Below are positions 34,522 through 46,081 of a stretch of 64,000 nucleotides of DNA, piece by piece. The number at the start of each line of letters is the position of its first letter. Position 1 is the stretch's first letter. The stretch spans positions 95,237,343 to 95,301,342 of the forward strand of contig CP136065.1 of assembly GCA_032622095.1 (NCBI GenBank). The letters are read 5' to 3'. Origin of the DNA: Siphonodentalium dalli (Eukaryota > Mollusca > Scaphopoda > Gadilida > Siphonodentaliidae). The notes below the pieces were generated by a model. That model worked only from the letters and a program-made list of their open reading frames with translations. It was not told where the DNA came from and made no database searches. Both the position numbers and the translations under genes were made by a program.

Positions 34522-36360
34522 ATAGTTCGTGAGCCCGCATATGTTCTTTTACACTTTTGCGTACAAAAGGTTTGACCCCCTAAAGTTGGTACCAATAATG
34601 GAACATTCTGAAAAACCGATTTCTTAAGTTGCGCATTCCTGGAGTTTAGGAGCTGCTGAACCCCAAAAAGTGCCAAAAATCACTTCTATTTACACTTCCG
34701 CGTACATCGATGGATTTTGGTTTGATGATACTCCTGAGTGTACTGATTAAGAAAACACAACTTAAGAAAGGGATTTTCCTGGGGTTTTCAGATAAGAAAG
34801 GGGGTCACATGCTGAACCCCAAAACGTGATTTTTTACTTTTTTTTACACTTTCGCGTACATCCATAATTTTTGGTCTCAAAGTACTTTGATATATACTAA
34901 TTATAAAAACACAACTTAAGAAGCAACTTTTCCTGGGGTTTTAAGATAAGAAGGGGTCATCGGGCCACCCCTTAAAACGTTAAAAATCACTTTTATTTAC
35001 ATGATTGCATTCGTCCAACGTGTGTGTATGTGCGTACACCCCTGAAACGTTGCACTATTACAACCAATACATCCCTAAATCGATACGATCAACTTAAGAA
35101 ATATATATTCATGTCGTTTTCTGATAAGAACGAGACTTGTTACCCCCCCCCCCCCCTCCCCCCCCCCCCCCACAACACGATCCATTTCTAGAACTATAAG
35201 TGAGCCAGTTTTTATAAAAATTATAGCGGGAAAATCTAGTAAAACGTATACAAATGTATATATTTTCGTAAAGCTAAGACATAATGACACTTTTTTGGGC
35301 CAAAATTGAACTCACCATCCAAGATGGCCGCCAAAATGGCCAGCCGGAAGTGTAAAATATGACGTTTTTTCACAAATATCTTCTAGCTCAATTCATGCTG
35401 TTTGGAACCGGTTGAGTAATCCACATTTATTTGTCGTTTTTTATATTAACTAATCATTGGAGCAATTAAATATGCAATTATTGGGGTCCTAACCCCTTCC
35501 GATCCCTCAAAAATTTGATTGTACAGAATGCGGTATAAAATTTTACCAAAAAAAATCACAATTGGGATTCTAGTCATATTTCAACAAGAAATGAACAGAA
35601 CTTTGTAATGTGAGTGAGGCATATCATTACCTATTCCAAATCGCTGGAACCAAAATTCTTACTTTGGCTCAAAATGGCTGCCAATATGGCCGCCAAAATA
35701 TGGAAAATGGAAAATATTTCACCAGCGTGTCCTGCAATCGCTTACAAGTTGTGTTGATATATAAAATTGGCCATTCTGCATTCTTGAATACTAACATGTC
35801 TGATGCACCATGGTTAATTGTTACTATTTTCACCGCTGACATCGTCAAAAATATTGGACTTATCTCTAAAAAACTTGACCTAAATATTGGCAAAAATTCA
35901 GTTTTCAGGTTTGGACCATTTTTTCAGGTAAAATATAATTATCTTTGGATTGAAAGGTGTTTATTGTTTTGGTCTATCTTAAATGTGTCACACTACGGTG
36001 TTTATAGACTAAATTGCTCAAGATGGTTTCCAAAATGGCAATCGAATTTGTAAAATTTGTAAAATTTTACATATATCCCGAACATTCTCTGCATTATCCG
36101 AAAAGGTAGCAAATTGTGACTCACTTGGTTATTATACGTGCTAGTTAATTAACTGACAACTATATGTTCTATTCCCAGTTGTCCCAGTTCCGTATAGGGC
36201 ATGATAAATTCATTTTAAAGTATGTAATTTTGCCTAGAACCTTTTTTGTGATTTTGGCCATATTTATTGAAAGGAAATGGGCAGAACTTTGAGACAGAAC
36301 TGAGATGGACCATAATCTTTGGCTATTCTGGTCCAATATGATAAAAAAAAATGTCCACAG
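34522..36360 (+). repeat. Left arm of the fold-back element
   Basis: Contains two to three diverged sub-repeats of TTAAGAA...CCTGGGGTTTT...GCTGAACCCC...TTTACACTT.CGCGTACAT in its first 500 bp. A poly-C tract follows, then AAGATGGC motifs at about 35320, 35685 and 36020. A 147-codon plus frame (35610-36053) has the equivalent position open, in part, at 53539-53832. No domain was recognised in it. Confidence 0.8.
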
Positions 36361-38514
36361 GATACAGTGTGCATGCCAAGATCGTAGCCAGGGAGTTACT
36401 CTGTGATCATATGTGAGGTGAATAGGTATACATGGAGATAGTGTATGTCATGACTGATGTGAGTAGATATACAATGAGTGACTATATGGTTATAAGTGGG
36501 TTGTCCATGGTAAGATGCATCTAGGTATACTGGGAGAGGTCATGGTCAGGTGTGAGGTGAATCGGTATGCATGGTGTGGCTGTATGGTATATGGTTATGT
36601 ATATCCAGTACGGGTGCATCCGGTGTGCCTGTATGGTCATTGGTGTGGTGTATGGATATAGCTAAATGGTCATCTATGTGTTGATTATGTATATATGGAG
36701 TGACTGTAAGGTAATGGGTAGGATGTACATGTGTTGTCTGTATGATCATGGATGGGGTGTGTGGATAAATAGGTAGTGATTGTGTGGTTATGGGTAATGT
36801 GTATAGGTATACACGGAATGACTGTACGGTCATGGTTGAATATAAATACCTGGAGTAAGCTGGTTGGATATTATCGAACGTGTGGGTACATAGGTGAGTG
36901 TCCTTGTGGTAATGGGTGGGCTGTATATGTATATAATATTGTGGATGTATTATCATTGGTGGGTGTATAGGACTTAGCTGTATTATCGTGGATGACGTGT
37001 ATGATTATGCTGTGAATTGCTGAATTGTCCATGTGTGAGGTGTATATGCAAGTATGGATTGTTTTGAGTGGTCGTATGTCCGGTTTTTTATGTGTATCTG
37101 GAAGGGCTAAATGGCCATTAGTGAGGGTTACATGTATACCTGGAGTAAATCTATGGTCTAGGGTGGGCTGCATATATGTATAATCGAGTGGTTATATGGA
37201 CTATGTGTGTTGAATAGGTATACAGGTAGTGACTGTATGGTTAATGGTGATATGAGTACATGTAGGTATACAAGTAGTGAATGTATGATCATAAATGTAA
37301 TGAACATATATACAGGGTGACAGGCGTATGAGTATACATGTACCTGGTGTTCATGTTTGGTGAATCGTGTCGGTATTGTCAATGTGTAGGTTATACCAGT
37401 ACACACACACGTGTTGTTTTATTGTCATGGGCGAGGGATATGTGTATATAGCGAGTGGCTATATGGCCATTGATGGGGTGCATATGCATACATGGAGTGA
37501 CTATACTGACATGGCTGGGGTGTATTAATATATCTTGAGTGGCTATTCGGCTATGGTGTGACACATAGGGATACATGGATTGACATGGCCACTGTTGGGG
37601 TGAATATGAATACAAGGATTGACCATGATCGTGTATGAATGTTTTGAATAGGTACACACGGGGTGACTATATGGCCATAGGTCAGGTGAAGGAGTATGCC
37701 AGGTAACATGGTGAGGGTATGTGCATGAAGCGAGTGGCTATATGGCCATTGGTGATGTGCATATGTATACCGGAATGACTTTATGGTCATTGTTGTGTGT
37801 TGATGTATTTATTGATTGTCCATTTGACCATGCGTTTGAAGAATGTGTATACAGGGGACGACCTTATGGTCAATGGTGAGATGAATGGGTATACATGGAG
37901 TGATTATATGGGTCATGTTTAGGAGTATACCCGGTGTGCCTGCATTGTGACGCGTGGCTGTATGGCCATCCGTGGTCATGGGTCAGGTGTACATGCATAC
38001 AGTGGGTAACTATATTGTTATGTCTGTAGTGTTTATGTATATATGTACATACTTGGTTATACCCGTACATACAACAGGTGTTGATACAGCCACGAGTCAC
38101 CATGCATGAACACCAGGTATACACCTACACTCGACCATGTAGTCACTCTCACATATTCACTACATTCACGATCATATAGTCACACATTGTATACATATTC
38201 ACCTCACCATGGACCATACAGCCACTACATGTATACCTGTTCGCCATACCCATGACCATGGAGTCAATCCAGGTATACATATGCACATCACCAATGGTGA
38301 GCCCTTCCAGATAAAGCAATATCCGCACATACGACCACTCATAAGTTCCATACTTGCCATACTCATACACGCCATCCATGATAATAAATATACTCCCCAT
38401 ACATCACCAATGATAACACATCAACAACATATATAAATATACGTCCATCGTTACCAACAGGGCACTCCCTATATACCCACACATCATTCATGACCATACA
38501 ATAACTCCCTGTAA
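36360..38514. repeat. 42-bp degenerate minisatellite core with an orientation switch
   Basis: Consensus about TATACATGGAGTGACTATAT then GGTCATGGGTGAGGTGTATATG; units start for example at 37453, 37495 and 37538. From 36360 to about 38060 units run in one direction. From about 38080 to 38514 they run in the other (CATACAGCCACTCCATGTATACC). The switch is off-centre, so the two halves have about 40 and 10 units. Cys/Tyr- and His/Thr-rich frames through it are repeat artefacts. Confidence 0.85.
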
Positions 38515-40357
38515 ACCTATTATTCTCATCTATGATCATAACTCCCTGGCTACCATCTTGGCTTCAACCCTGTATCCAGTTGATAAATTTTTATCATAAT
38601 GGGCCAGAATACCCACATATCATGGTTCATCTCAGTTCAGTCTCAAAGTTCTGCCCATTTCCTTTCAATAATATGGTTCTCCGCAAAATTCCATACTGCA
38701 ACTTTAAAATGAATTTGTCATGCCCCATACGGAACTGGGACAAACATAATAGAACGTAGTTGTCAGTTAATTACATTGTAACTAACACGTACAATAACCA
38801 AGTGAGTCACAATTTGCCACTTTTTTTCGGATAACGCAGAGAATAATGTTTTTACAAATTTGGTTGCCATTTTGGAAGCCATCTTGAGCAATTTAGTCTA
38901 TAAACACCGTAGTGTGACACATTCAAGATAGACCAAAACAATAAACACCTTTCAATCCAAAGATAGTTACATTTTACTTGAACAAATGGTCGAACCCTGA
39001 AAAGTGAATTCTTGCCGATATTGTGTCCAATATTTCTGGTAAATGTCAGTGGTGACAATAGTAAAAATGATCCATGGTGCATCAGACAAGTTAGTATGCA
39101 ATGTATAGAAAACAGATTAGCCAATTGTGTACATCAACCACAACTTGTAAGCGATTGCGGGACACCCTGGGGAAATATTTACCATTTTCCATATTTTAGC
39201 GGCCATTTTCGCAGCCATTTTGAGCCAAGGTAAGATTTATGGTTCCAGAGATTTTGAATATTCATAGGTAATGATATGCCTCACTTACATTACAATGTTC
39301 TTTTCATTTCTTGTTGAAATATGACTAGAATGCGTTCTGTAAAATCGAATTTTTGATGGATCGGAAGGGGTTAGGACCCCAATAATTGCATATTTAATTG
39401 CTCCAACAATCATTTAATATAAAAAACATAAAATAAAGTTGCATTACTCAACCAGTTTCAAACAGCTTCAATTGATCTAGAAGATATTTGTGAAAAAAAT
39501 GTCATATTTTCAACTTCGGGCAGCCATTTTGGCGGCCATCTTGGATGGTGAGTTTCAATTTTGGCCCCAAAAAAAGTGTCATTATGTCTTAGCTTCACTA
39601 AAATATATACATTTGTACATTTGTATACATTTTACTAGATTTTCCCGCTATAACTCTTTTCATAAAACTGGCTCACTTATAGTTCTAGAAAATGGATCGT
39701 GTTGTGGGGGGGGGGGGGGGGGGGGGGGGGGGTAACAAGTCTCGTTCTTATCAGAAAACGAATTGAATATATATTTCTTAAGTTGGTCGTATCGATTTAG
39801 GGATGTATTGGTTGTAATAGTGCAACGTTCCAGGGGTGTACGCACATACACACACGTTGGACGAATGCAATCATGTAAATAAAAGTGATTTTTAACGTTT
39901 TGAGGGGTGACCCGATGACCCCCTTCTTATCTTAAAACCCCAGGAAAAGTTGCTTCTTAAGTTGTGTTTTTATAATTAGTATATATCAAAGTACTTTGAG
40001 ACCAAAAAGTATGGATGTACGCGAAAGTGTAAAAAAAAGTGAAAAATCACGTTTTGGGGTTCAGCATGGGACCCCCTTTCTTATCTGTAAACCCCAGGAA
40101 AATCCATTTCTTAAGTTGTGTTTTCTTAATCAGTACACTTAGGAGTATCATCAAACCAAAATTCATCGATGTACGCGGAAGTGTAAATAGAAGTGATTTT
40201 TGGCACTTTTTGGGGTTCAGCTGCCCCTAAACCCCAGGAATGCGCAACTTAAGAAATCGGTTTTTCATAATGTTCCATTATTGGTACCAACTTTAGGGGG
40301 TCAAACCTTTTGTACGCAAAAGTGTAAATAGAACATATGCGGGCTCCCGAACTAATA
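38514..40357 (-). repeat. Right arm of the fold-back element
   Basis: Inverted copy of the left arm with scattered substitutions and small indels, including the homopolymer tract, AAGATGGC motifs and the terminal GCATATG sequence. Confidence 0.8.
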
Positions 40358-40376
40358 TGTACACATGGTTCAGAGC

Positions 40377-40510
40377 ACAATCAATCGGCCTATTGTAAAT
40401 ATAATGAATTAAACTTCTCCTATTGGGTGGGTGGGCTTGGGGTTCGGGGAACGCTTTTTAAAAACCCGATTAAGTATATTTCGCTATCTCATCGTGTGCG
40501 TATTGAATGG
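40377..40510 (+). repeat. Fragment related to 9050-9260 and 30680
   Basis: CGGCCTATTGTAAATATAATGAATTAAA resembles 30680-30708. The following TTCTCCTATTGGGT...GATTAAGTATATTTCGCTATCTCATCGTG resembles 9050-9240 and 1080-1110. Confidence 0.45.
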
Positions 40511-40974
40511 ATTCAATACCTGTACCGCAGTCTCCGGTACATCCACACTGATCTACATGTTCCATATTGTATAAATGTGTTTCGGCAGGTGACAATTAAT
40601 CAATTAAGAATAAGTCAGCAAATTTTAGTCAAAAAGGGCATAATTCTGGAAAAATGCATCAATTCGAACTTATATATATTCGAAGTGATAATTTAAACAT
40701 AACAAATTTGGAAGCAATCATATAGATATATAGCTAAAGTCATTAAAATTACGCATAGTTTACATCACTGGGATCGGGAAAAGGTGCCATTATCAGTCAC
40801 AGGAACGTGCTGGAGCCTGGACATTTGTGATGAATACATGTATATATTACTAATATAGAAATAATATAACTTGCCCACCCTATGATAAGAGCTGAGTGTG
40901 TGTTGTTGAAGTCTGATTCTCTGTCCGCCATGCACGTTTCAACAAAAAGACAGCTCTTTGTCAGAAATTCTATT

Positions 40975-41215
40975 GGACTTCAGATAGCAGAATCGTAAGA
41001 ATTATTTATCAAAGATAAATCCATCCAGCGAACTTCACGGTAGAGCTCAGAACGAACGATATCTAAACACATATCCAAGATTCGTGCATGTTTTTGCGCA
41101 AAGACAGTTTGTACTTCATCATCCAAACGTGGACGAGATGTCGACCAGCTATATAATAACTCCCACCGTATTTTCATCAATGCTGTGCTCTCGAAAATGC
41201 TTCCGGTCTTAATCC
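40975..41215 (-). CDS. Unrecognised minus-strand open frame
   Basis: An open frame of about 78 codons, including upstream in-frame codons. It is rich in charged residues (RPRLDDEVQTVFAQKHARIL, RSELYREVRWMDL) and ends at TGA. The composition looks protein-like and unlike the repeat-driven frames. An AG precedes the open stretch, so a terminal exon is possible. No family recognised; could be a fragment of a mobile-element protein. Confidence 0.22.
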
Positions 41216-41384
41216 ATTGTGTTCCATCTCAGTAATATGACTGACTTGTTTGTATACACACTTAGAGGATCAAGTGTTTAAGGTGGTATAGATAACAGAG
41301 TTTAGACTATATGGATGGTTTATTTCACCGTTGAGTGTCATATCAAATTTAAAAAAATTCACCGGAAATTAATCTACATCTTTA

Positions 41385-41697
41385 AAGGGGTAATGTACAC
41401 TAAATCCGGCCATTTTTGGGACCATCTCCTTTTATACTCAACATAATATATGCAACAAATGAATGAATTTGTGCCATACAAACAACATGGTAATTATAAG
41501 GAAAATGAACTTCTGACTCCAGCCATAAATTTATTTTCATTATAATTACCATGTTGTTTGCATCATTCATAAAGCACATGAGGGTATTTTGCACTAATCT
41601 ATGGCTCAAATTCATTCATTCGTTTCATATAATAATTCTGTTGAGTATAATTGGAGATGGTCCCATAAATGGCATGATTTGGTGTATAGTACCCCTT
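41385..41697. mobile_element. 313-bp nested-palindrome MITE
   Basis: The outer ends AAGGGGTA...CACTAAATC...GGGACCATCTCC and GGAGATGGTCCC...GATTTGGTG...TACCCCTT are inverted. An inner pair, ACAACATGGTAATTATAA with TTATAATTACCATGTTGT, makes the interior a second hairpin. The ATGAATGAATTTG.GCCATA blocks are also inverted. Non-coding. Confidence 0.75.
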
Positions 41698-41714
41698 CAT
41701 GCAATATAACGCCA

Positions 41715-42290
41715 TGTTCTGTAAAACAACTATCGTCAACAAGTACAATCATGTTAAAATACATTGATTTCGTTCTTAAATTCATTCTTAATAACTCTCC
41801 AATAACGAGATTTGGGCAATATCATACGACTTCTCCGTCGAGAAAATGTGTCGTCCAATGTTTTGAGTTTTTCAAAGAAATGTAACTCTAACATACCCGT
41901 TATTTATTAAAAAATCACCTTTACTAAATAACGGGCATACCCAAAGAATAACACCACAGAGAGACACATTTCAAGAATACTATAGGAAATGAACTTGGCA
42001 GGGTGGGTGGGCTTGGGGGAGGCGGGCGAAACTGTCTAACAAACTTCAGCCCAAAATGTTCGCGACGGGGGAGTAGTATGAGATTGCCGAGATTTGACAT
42101 ATTGAAACCAGTGTTGCGTAAATTAAATAGTACCGTTACAGTGTTATTATGTTGAACAAATTCCAATTAGATACCAACGTTTTAATAAACACTTGACTAA
42201 ACATTATAAAAAATCAAAGCATTAAAAAATATTCTGAAAAATACTACGTGATCAGCGACGTTTGTTGACAAATCACTATATTGGCGTCGA
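41715..42290 (+). repeat. Dispersed repeat, copy 2 (partner 29200-29530)
   Basis: Two halves, 41715-41830 and 42080-42290, match the partner. The middle (about 41835-42075) is extra. It contains an 11-nt-arm hairpin, CCCGTTATTTA with TAAATAACGGG (41897-41935), and TGGGTGGGCTTGGGG, also seen at 40428. Confidence 0.55.
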
Positions 42291-42369
42291 GACACCGAAC
42301 CTGCATCTTTTTGGCGTATATAGCTTTTTTTTTTCCACGGATTGCTATTGTTTCGGAGTGTCCCCATGC

Positions 42370-42450
42370 ATAATATATTTACTGGACAGCTGACAGGATT
42401 GAGAGTTTTTTAAATTTCCACAAAATCCAAGATGGCCGCCAAAATGTCCG
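42370..42450 (+). repeat. CCACAAAATCCAAGATGGCCGCC repeat
   Basis: ACTGGACAG...TGACAGG.TTGAG followed by TTCCACAAAAT.AAGATGGCCGC and a TGTCCG box. Relatives at 44643-44725 and 46135-46185. Confidence 0.55.
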
Positions 42451-42451
42451 A

Positions 42452-42796
42452 TTGTTCAATGTTGTGAAAAAAGCTAAACAAGAAAACAAACATGTCAAAT
42501 TAATAAAGGACAGATTATTCATAGAACACAAGGTAGACACAACTAAACCGTCCGATCCACCTCGCACACACCAACTACAGAGCTATGAGTCACAGCCCGC
42601 GAACCGATCCAAGCTAACACACGATCGGGAGCCTCCAATAACCTTTGCTGCTTCTCAGTACAAAACGTCCGACATAGTTCAGGGAGCCAACATTGACAGT
42701 GAAATACCGTTAGTTTTAAGTACAGATCACACAACCCCGAAGCAGATAGGGAAAAGAGCACGCATGACGTCCACCACGGAAACCTACACCACATAG
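42452..42796 (+). pseudogene. LINE ORF1 C-terminal fragment
   Basis: Open for 114 codons. It starts with a Lys-rich AKQENKHVKLIKDRLFIEHK segment that resembles the end of CR1/L2-type ORF1 proteins, followed by a polar Ser/Thr/Pro tail. It lies directly upstream of an endonuclease-like start on the same strand, as ORF1 does relative to ORF2. The N-terminal part is missing. Assignment is moderate and rests mainly on context. Confidence 0.45.
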
Positions 42797-42811
42797 GACA
42801 GGAGCGGTGAA

Positions 42812-43990
42812 TCACATAAACCCATTAAAAACTCTTTGAAAATTATTTCCATCAATGTATGTGGTTTATCTAGTAAGCTGAAATGCCCAGAATTTTGCGC
42901 ATTCGTTAGAAATTATGACATAATAGGCCTATGTGAAAACATAGAATGCAAACTCGGCGTTGGCACCCCCCACAAATCACTCTCACTGACTCACTCTCAT
43001 CCTTCCTCAATGATTTGTTACAATCTGCCATCATCATCTTTCTCATTCACCACGTGCAGCTGTAAATAAGGTACTTATTGTGCCATTTTGTTAAACAAAT
43101 TGTTTGTATCAATGTATACCGGAGAGGGGCTCATTAAGTTTTGTAACTTGTGCCCCAATCCATTCTGTATTATACTACAAATAAAATATGTTTAAAAAAA
43201 AATAAAAAAATGTGAAAACAAAACAGATGATACTGACATACTTGAATTATCGGGTTACGATATTAAATTTCGAACAGAAAGTCCCTGTCAAGAGTGAAAT
43301 CATGAGGAATTTGTGTAATGACAAGGACGAATATTAGTCCATTTGTAAACTTTGCAGAAAGTGAATCAACTACTGACATTTGGTTCAGCTTGTCTGAAAA
43401 ATTTACAAAGCTCACCGATGATATACACTTTGGTATGGTTTACATACCACCCGAATCGAGTGGTTATTCCACTGCACACACCCTTTCAGAACTGGAAAGA
43501 GAAATGATAACAAAGTAAGAAAATTGTCCTTATTTGTGTTTAATGTGAGACTTTAATTCTAGAACTGGGCTATTAAACGACATTCCTGAATTTAGTGACG
43601 ATAACATCCCACTGCCTCATCCCATGAATAATATTGATCTAACATTGTGTGACGCGCCCAGGAAATCACGCGATGTGACTGTTAACTCGTTTGGTCGTAA
43701 ACATATCGAATTTTGTAAGATGAATAATATATGGATTTTAAATGGTCGCGTCGGGAGAGACAAAGCTATAGGAAAATTAACAAGCAAAAATATAAGTGTA
43801 ATAGGTTATATGTTATCAACACCCGGGTGTTTCTCTGTTATCTCTGATTTATATGTGCACGATTACTCGCCGGTATACTCCGATATACACTGCCCCGTTG
43901 AAATTACAATAGCATGCCCCCTTAACAGAACATGTGAGCCAAAACACAAACTAATACTACAAAAGAGAGCACAAATACGAGACTGTGGTC
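42812..43990 (+). pseudogene. LINE endonuclease domain, frameshifted and split by an insertion
   Basis: Starts with a KIISINVCGLSSKL motif and DIIGLCE, the usual opening of APE-type LINE endonucleases, where the Asn and Glu are metal-site residues. It is interrupted at 42941-43209 by a retro-insertion. The same frame resumes at 43220 (KTDDTDILELSGYD). It then passes stops and frameshifts to HFGMVYIPPESS, DFNSRTG, SVIGYMLSTPGCF and YSDIHCPV. The final motif corresponds to the catalytic SDH box, here with Ile inserted before His. The domain order is complete but the frame is broken, so it is non-functional. Confidence 0.75.
42942..43209 (+). mobile_element. 268-bp 5'-truncated retro-insertion with poly-A and 11-bp TSD
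   Basis: Flanked by ATGTGAAAACA at 42931-42941 and 43210-43220. It ends with CAAATAAAATATG and an A-rich tail. The start encodes a short Ser/His-rich tail (SSSFSFTTCSCK) ending at TAA 43067-43069, followed by a 3' UTR with GTATACCGGAGAGGGGCTC. It is the 3' end of another LINE, inserted into the endonuclease region of a resident one. Confidence 0.85.
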
Positions 43991-44043
43991 TGATCGTGGG
44001 TGTCAAACACTAACATTGACTCCAACAAAGTAGAAAATCTCAA

Positions 44044-44298
44044 TTGTTAGGTATGTGCTTTTGTCTTGACATTTGTCACATTTGCAAAAACGTTTTAACG
44101 GTTAATCCGACAACACGAGCACTGACCCTGCATTGTTTAGCTAATGGGGCTTTTTTAAATGCCCACCTAATTTGTGAATGCCTAGATCACATTATATACA
44201 ACAAATTCCATATTATATACCATTTGGAAGAGGAACCGACCATTTATATATTCTACGGAATACGGAAAAGCTGTGGCCTAGGAGTGTCTACCAAGTGA
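44044..44298 (+). pseudogene. Probable C-terminal Cys/His fragment of the decayed LINE
   Basis: FCLDICHICKNVLTVNPTTR is a Cys-X2-Cys segment of the kind found at the C-terminus of CR1/L2-group ORF2. It lies 50 bp after the endonuclease remnant, so the whole reverse transcriptase would have been deleted. The reading is by position and composition and is not certain. Confidence 0.4.
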
Positions 44299-44745
44299 CC
44301 GAGATTATCAGATACACACCAATTAAGACTTCCCCCGAAATTTTACCCAGAATGCATCATAATTCACAACTAAGATAGAGTTATTCCAATTCCATTGAGA
44401 ATAATAAACTTGCAGTAGGGACCATGCAGGTCGAAATAAAAAGCACAGAACAAACGTCAGTACCTTGACGAAAACAACATGTTCACAGTTTATTCGACTG
44501 GATAAGTTGATAACACAAAGTTTTGTAGCTTCCTCTTACAAGTGGTATACAATATGATGGAAGATGCTGGATTTAGTGTGATCTGGTGATTCGATAATAA
44601 GAGGGATAATTGCAGTTCCCCTTGTCCTAATGCAGATTATATATACTGGACAGGACCTGTGACAGGGTTGAGCATTTCGAGACTTCCCACAAAATATAAG
44701 ATGGCCGCTAAATGTCCGCTTTCCTGTGTCACGGTGCTCTATTAA

Positions 44746-46078
44746 CTCATTCAGTGCCAGGTTTCCTGGGTCAAACGGATGGCTGAGTGCCAGGTTTCCT
44801 GGGGGAAAAGCTATCATTTACACTAACCAGATATTTACTTTGATTATTCAATATTGGAAAGAATTGAATTGACAGCAAACATTGATAGTATAGGCCCTAC
44901 CCAAGAAGTTCTTTAAAAGTCCAATTCCGGTAATACAGGTTCATCACAGCTCCAAACGTTCACGTTGCCATGGCAATGAATACTTCAAATTAACACCGAT
45001 TGTATGAAATTGCAAATGTGTTGTTTTATGTGGCCATCTAACTAATATATTCTGTGTAGTTTTAGGCATTAATTTTGATGGTGGAATAACATAGCATTAT
45101 GTTATGGCAAAGATCGGAATTGGGGGGGGGGGGGTGATTAGTGAGACCTAACGAATTTTCTAAATGGGATGACGTTTACAATAACCGATTTACTAGAAAA
45201 GCAAATGGCAAAACTGAAAACAATTTGAAAATCAATTGTGTCCGTTCTAAAGACCTACAACAATCGTACTTTCGCTGTGCGGCGTATACTATAGTTCCCC
45301 ATTCATGCGGTACACGTAGCTACATGTATGGCGTCAATGACACAAATTTGGGCAATCAGAATAACTCGGTGACAATTCCATCGAATTCAGCACATCGAAA
45401 ACCCCCTCACTACCAAATGTCCGTTCGATATCTTAAAACATGTAAGAGCAATATATTGACAATGTTTCCTGTAGTAATTTATCATTGTAATTTGGCGAAC
45501 CCCTTAAGGTACATATTTTGATTGACGTAATTAGTGCGCGTTGTCCAAATCGGTGTTCCTCGATCGTTTGGCGATAAACCAAGTGTTCTATGGATTAGGG
45601 CATGCCCGACTTGATAGTAATCGCCTTTTACGCAATCAAAATCGGTCTCCAATTAACAGATCTGGACGCTGTATACGTTGACCTCTTAGAGAGTTTGAAC
45701 TCTGCAAGACTTTAGTCACACACGCCCACAAAACACACAATTTTTCACCACCTATATTCAGGCGGCTCTATCTCCCGAATGCCTCAACGTACGGAGCATC
45801 CCGATACGTCGTTTGAACGGAGATATATTCGGCTACGCCATGGTTTACAAATTGGATCTACGCATGCGCGTATACACATACCAGCCGCCACTCACCCCCC
45901 CCCCCCCGATGGAAATTCTCTCAAGATGTGACTTGTAATCCACAGTGTTTTAAACATGTACACCAATAATGAAATTGTGAGTTTTTCGCCCAGTAGAGCA
46001 TGATTTAAGCGAGATGTTCTGGGCAAATGGTTGGCGCTTTTCGGGCGACGTATATATACGTCGCCGGCACTGAATGAG
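44746..46078. mobile_element. 1.33-kb piggyBac-like non-autonomous element
   Basis: Perfect 13-bp terminal inverted repeats CTCATTCAGTGCC / GGCACTGAATGAG are flanked by TTAA (44742-44745 and 46079-46082). CAGTGCCAGGTTTCCTGGG is duplicated near the left end. A perfect 22-bp palindrome centred on GTATATATAC lies just inside the right end (about 46044-46065). Ends of the form TTAA-CYCATTCAGTGCC are known from piggyBac-type elements (family knowledge). The 126-codon frame inside (45141-45521) shows no DDE-transposase motif. Confidence 0.85.
45141..45521 (+). CDS. Unrecognised frame inside the TTAA element
   Basis: 126 codons beginning with RPNEFSKWDDVYNNRFTRKA. It is polar, with several Cys and His residues but no regular finger spacing. 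No transposase catalytic motif. It may be the decayed remnant of an internal gene or a chance frame, and it lies just after a G-run. Confidence 0.2.
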   Translation: MRPNEFSKWDDVYNNRFTRKANGKTENNLKINCVRSKDLQQSYFRCAAYTIVPHSCGTRSYMYGVNDTNLGNQNNSVTIPSNSAHRKPPHYQMSVRYLKTCKSNILTMFPVVIYHCNLANPLRYIF

Positions 46079-46081
46079 TTA

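Larger units (their letters stand above)
34522..40357. mobile_element. 5.8-kb fold-back element
   Basis: The left arm (34522 to about 36360) and the right arm (about 38514 to 40357) are inverted copies over roughly 1.8 kb. Paired landmarks: GAGCCCGCATATGTTCT with AGAACATATGCGGGCTC; the poly-C run near 35142-35171 with the poly-G run near 39706-39731; ATCCAAGATGGCCGCC with GGCGGCCATCTTGGAT; CACACTACGGTGTTTATAG with CTATAAACACCGTAGTGTG. The arms enclose a 42-bp minisatellite. No transposase was seen. Long arms around a tandem-repeat core recall Foldback-type elements; the assignment is by architecture only. Confidence 0.8.

Noticed and set aside
35610-36053. 147-codon frame in the fold-back arm as a host gene
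   Set aside because: It lies in a repeated arm, is only partly open in the other copies and shows no recognised domain.
36546-38436. Series of 80-136-codon frames with HTH/PIH-like repeats
   Set aside because: They come from the 42-bp minisatellite, recur on both strands and have no conserved start or domain.
42836-43069. Single 77-codon gene starting with the endonuclease motif
   Set aside because: The second half belongs to the inserted retroelement, as shown by the flanking ATGTGAAAACA duplication.
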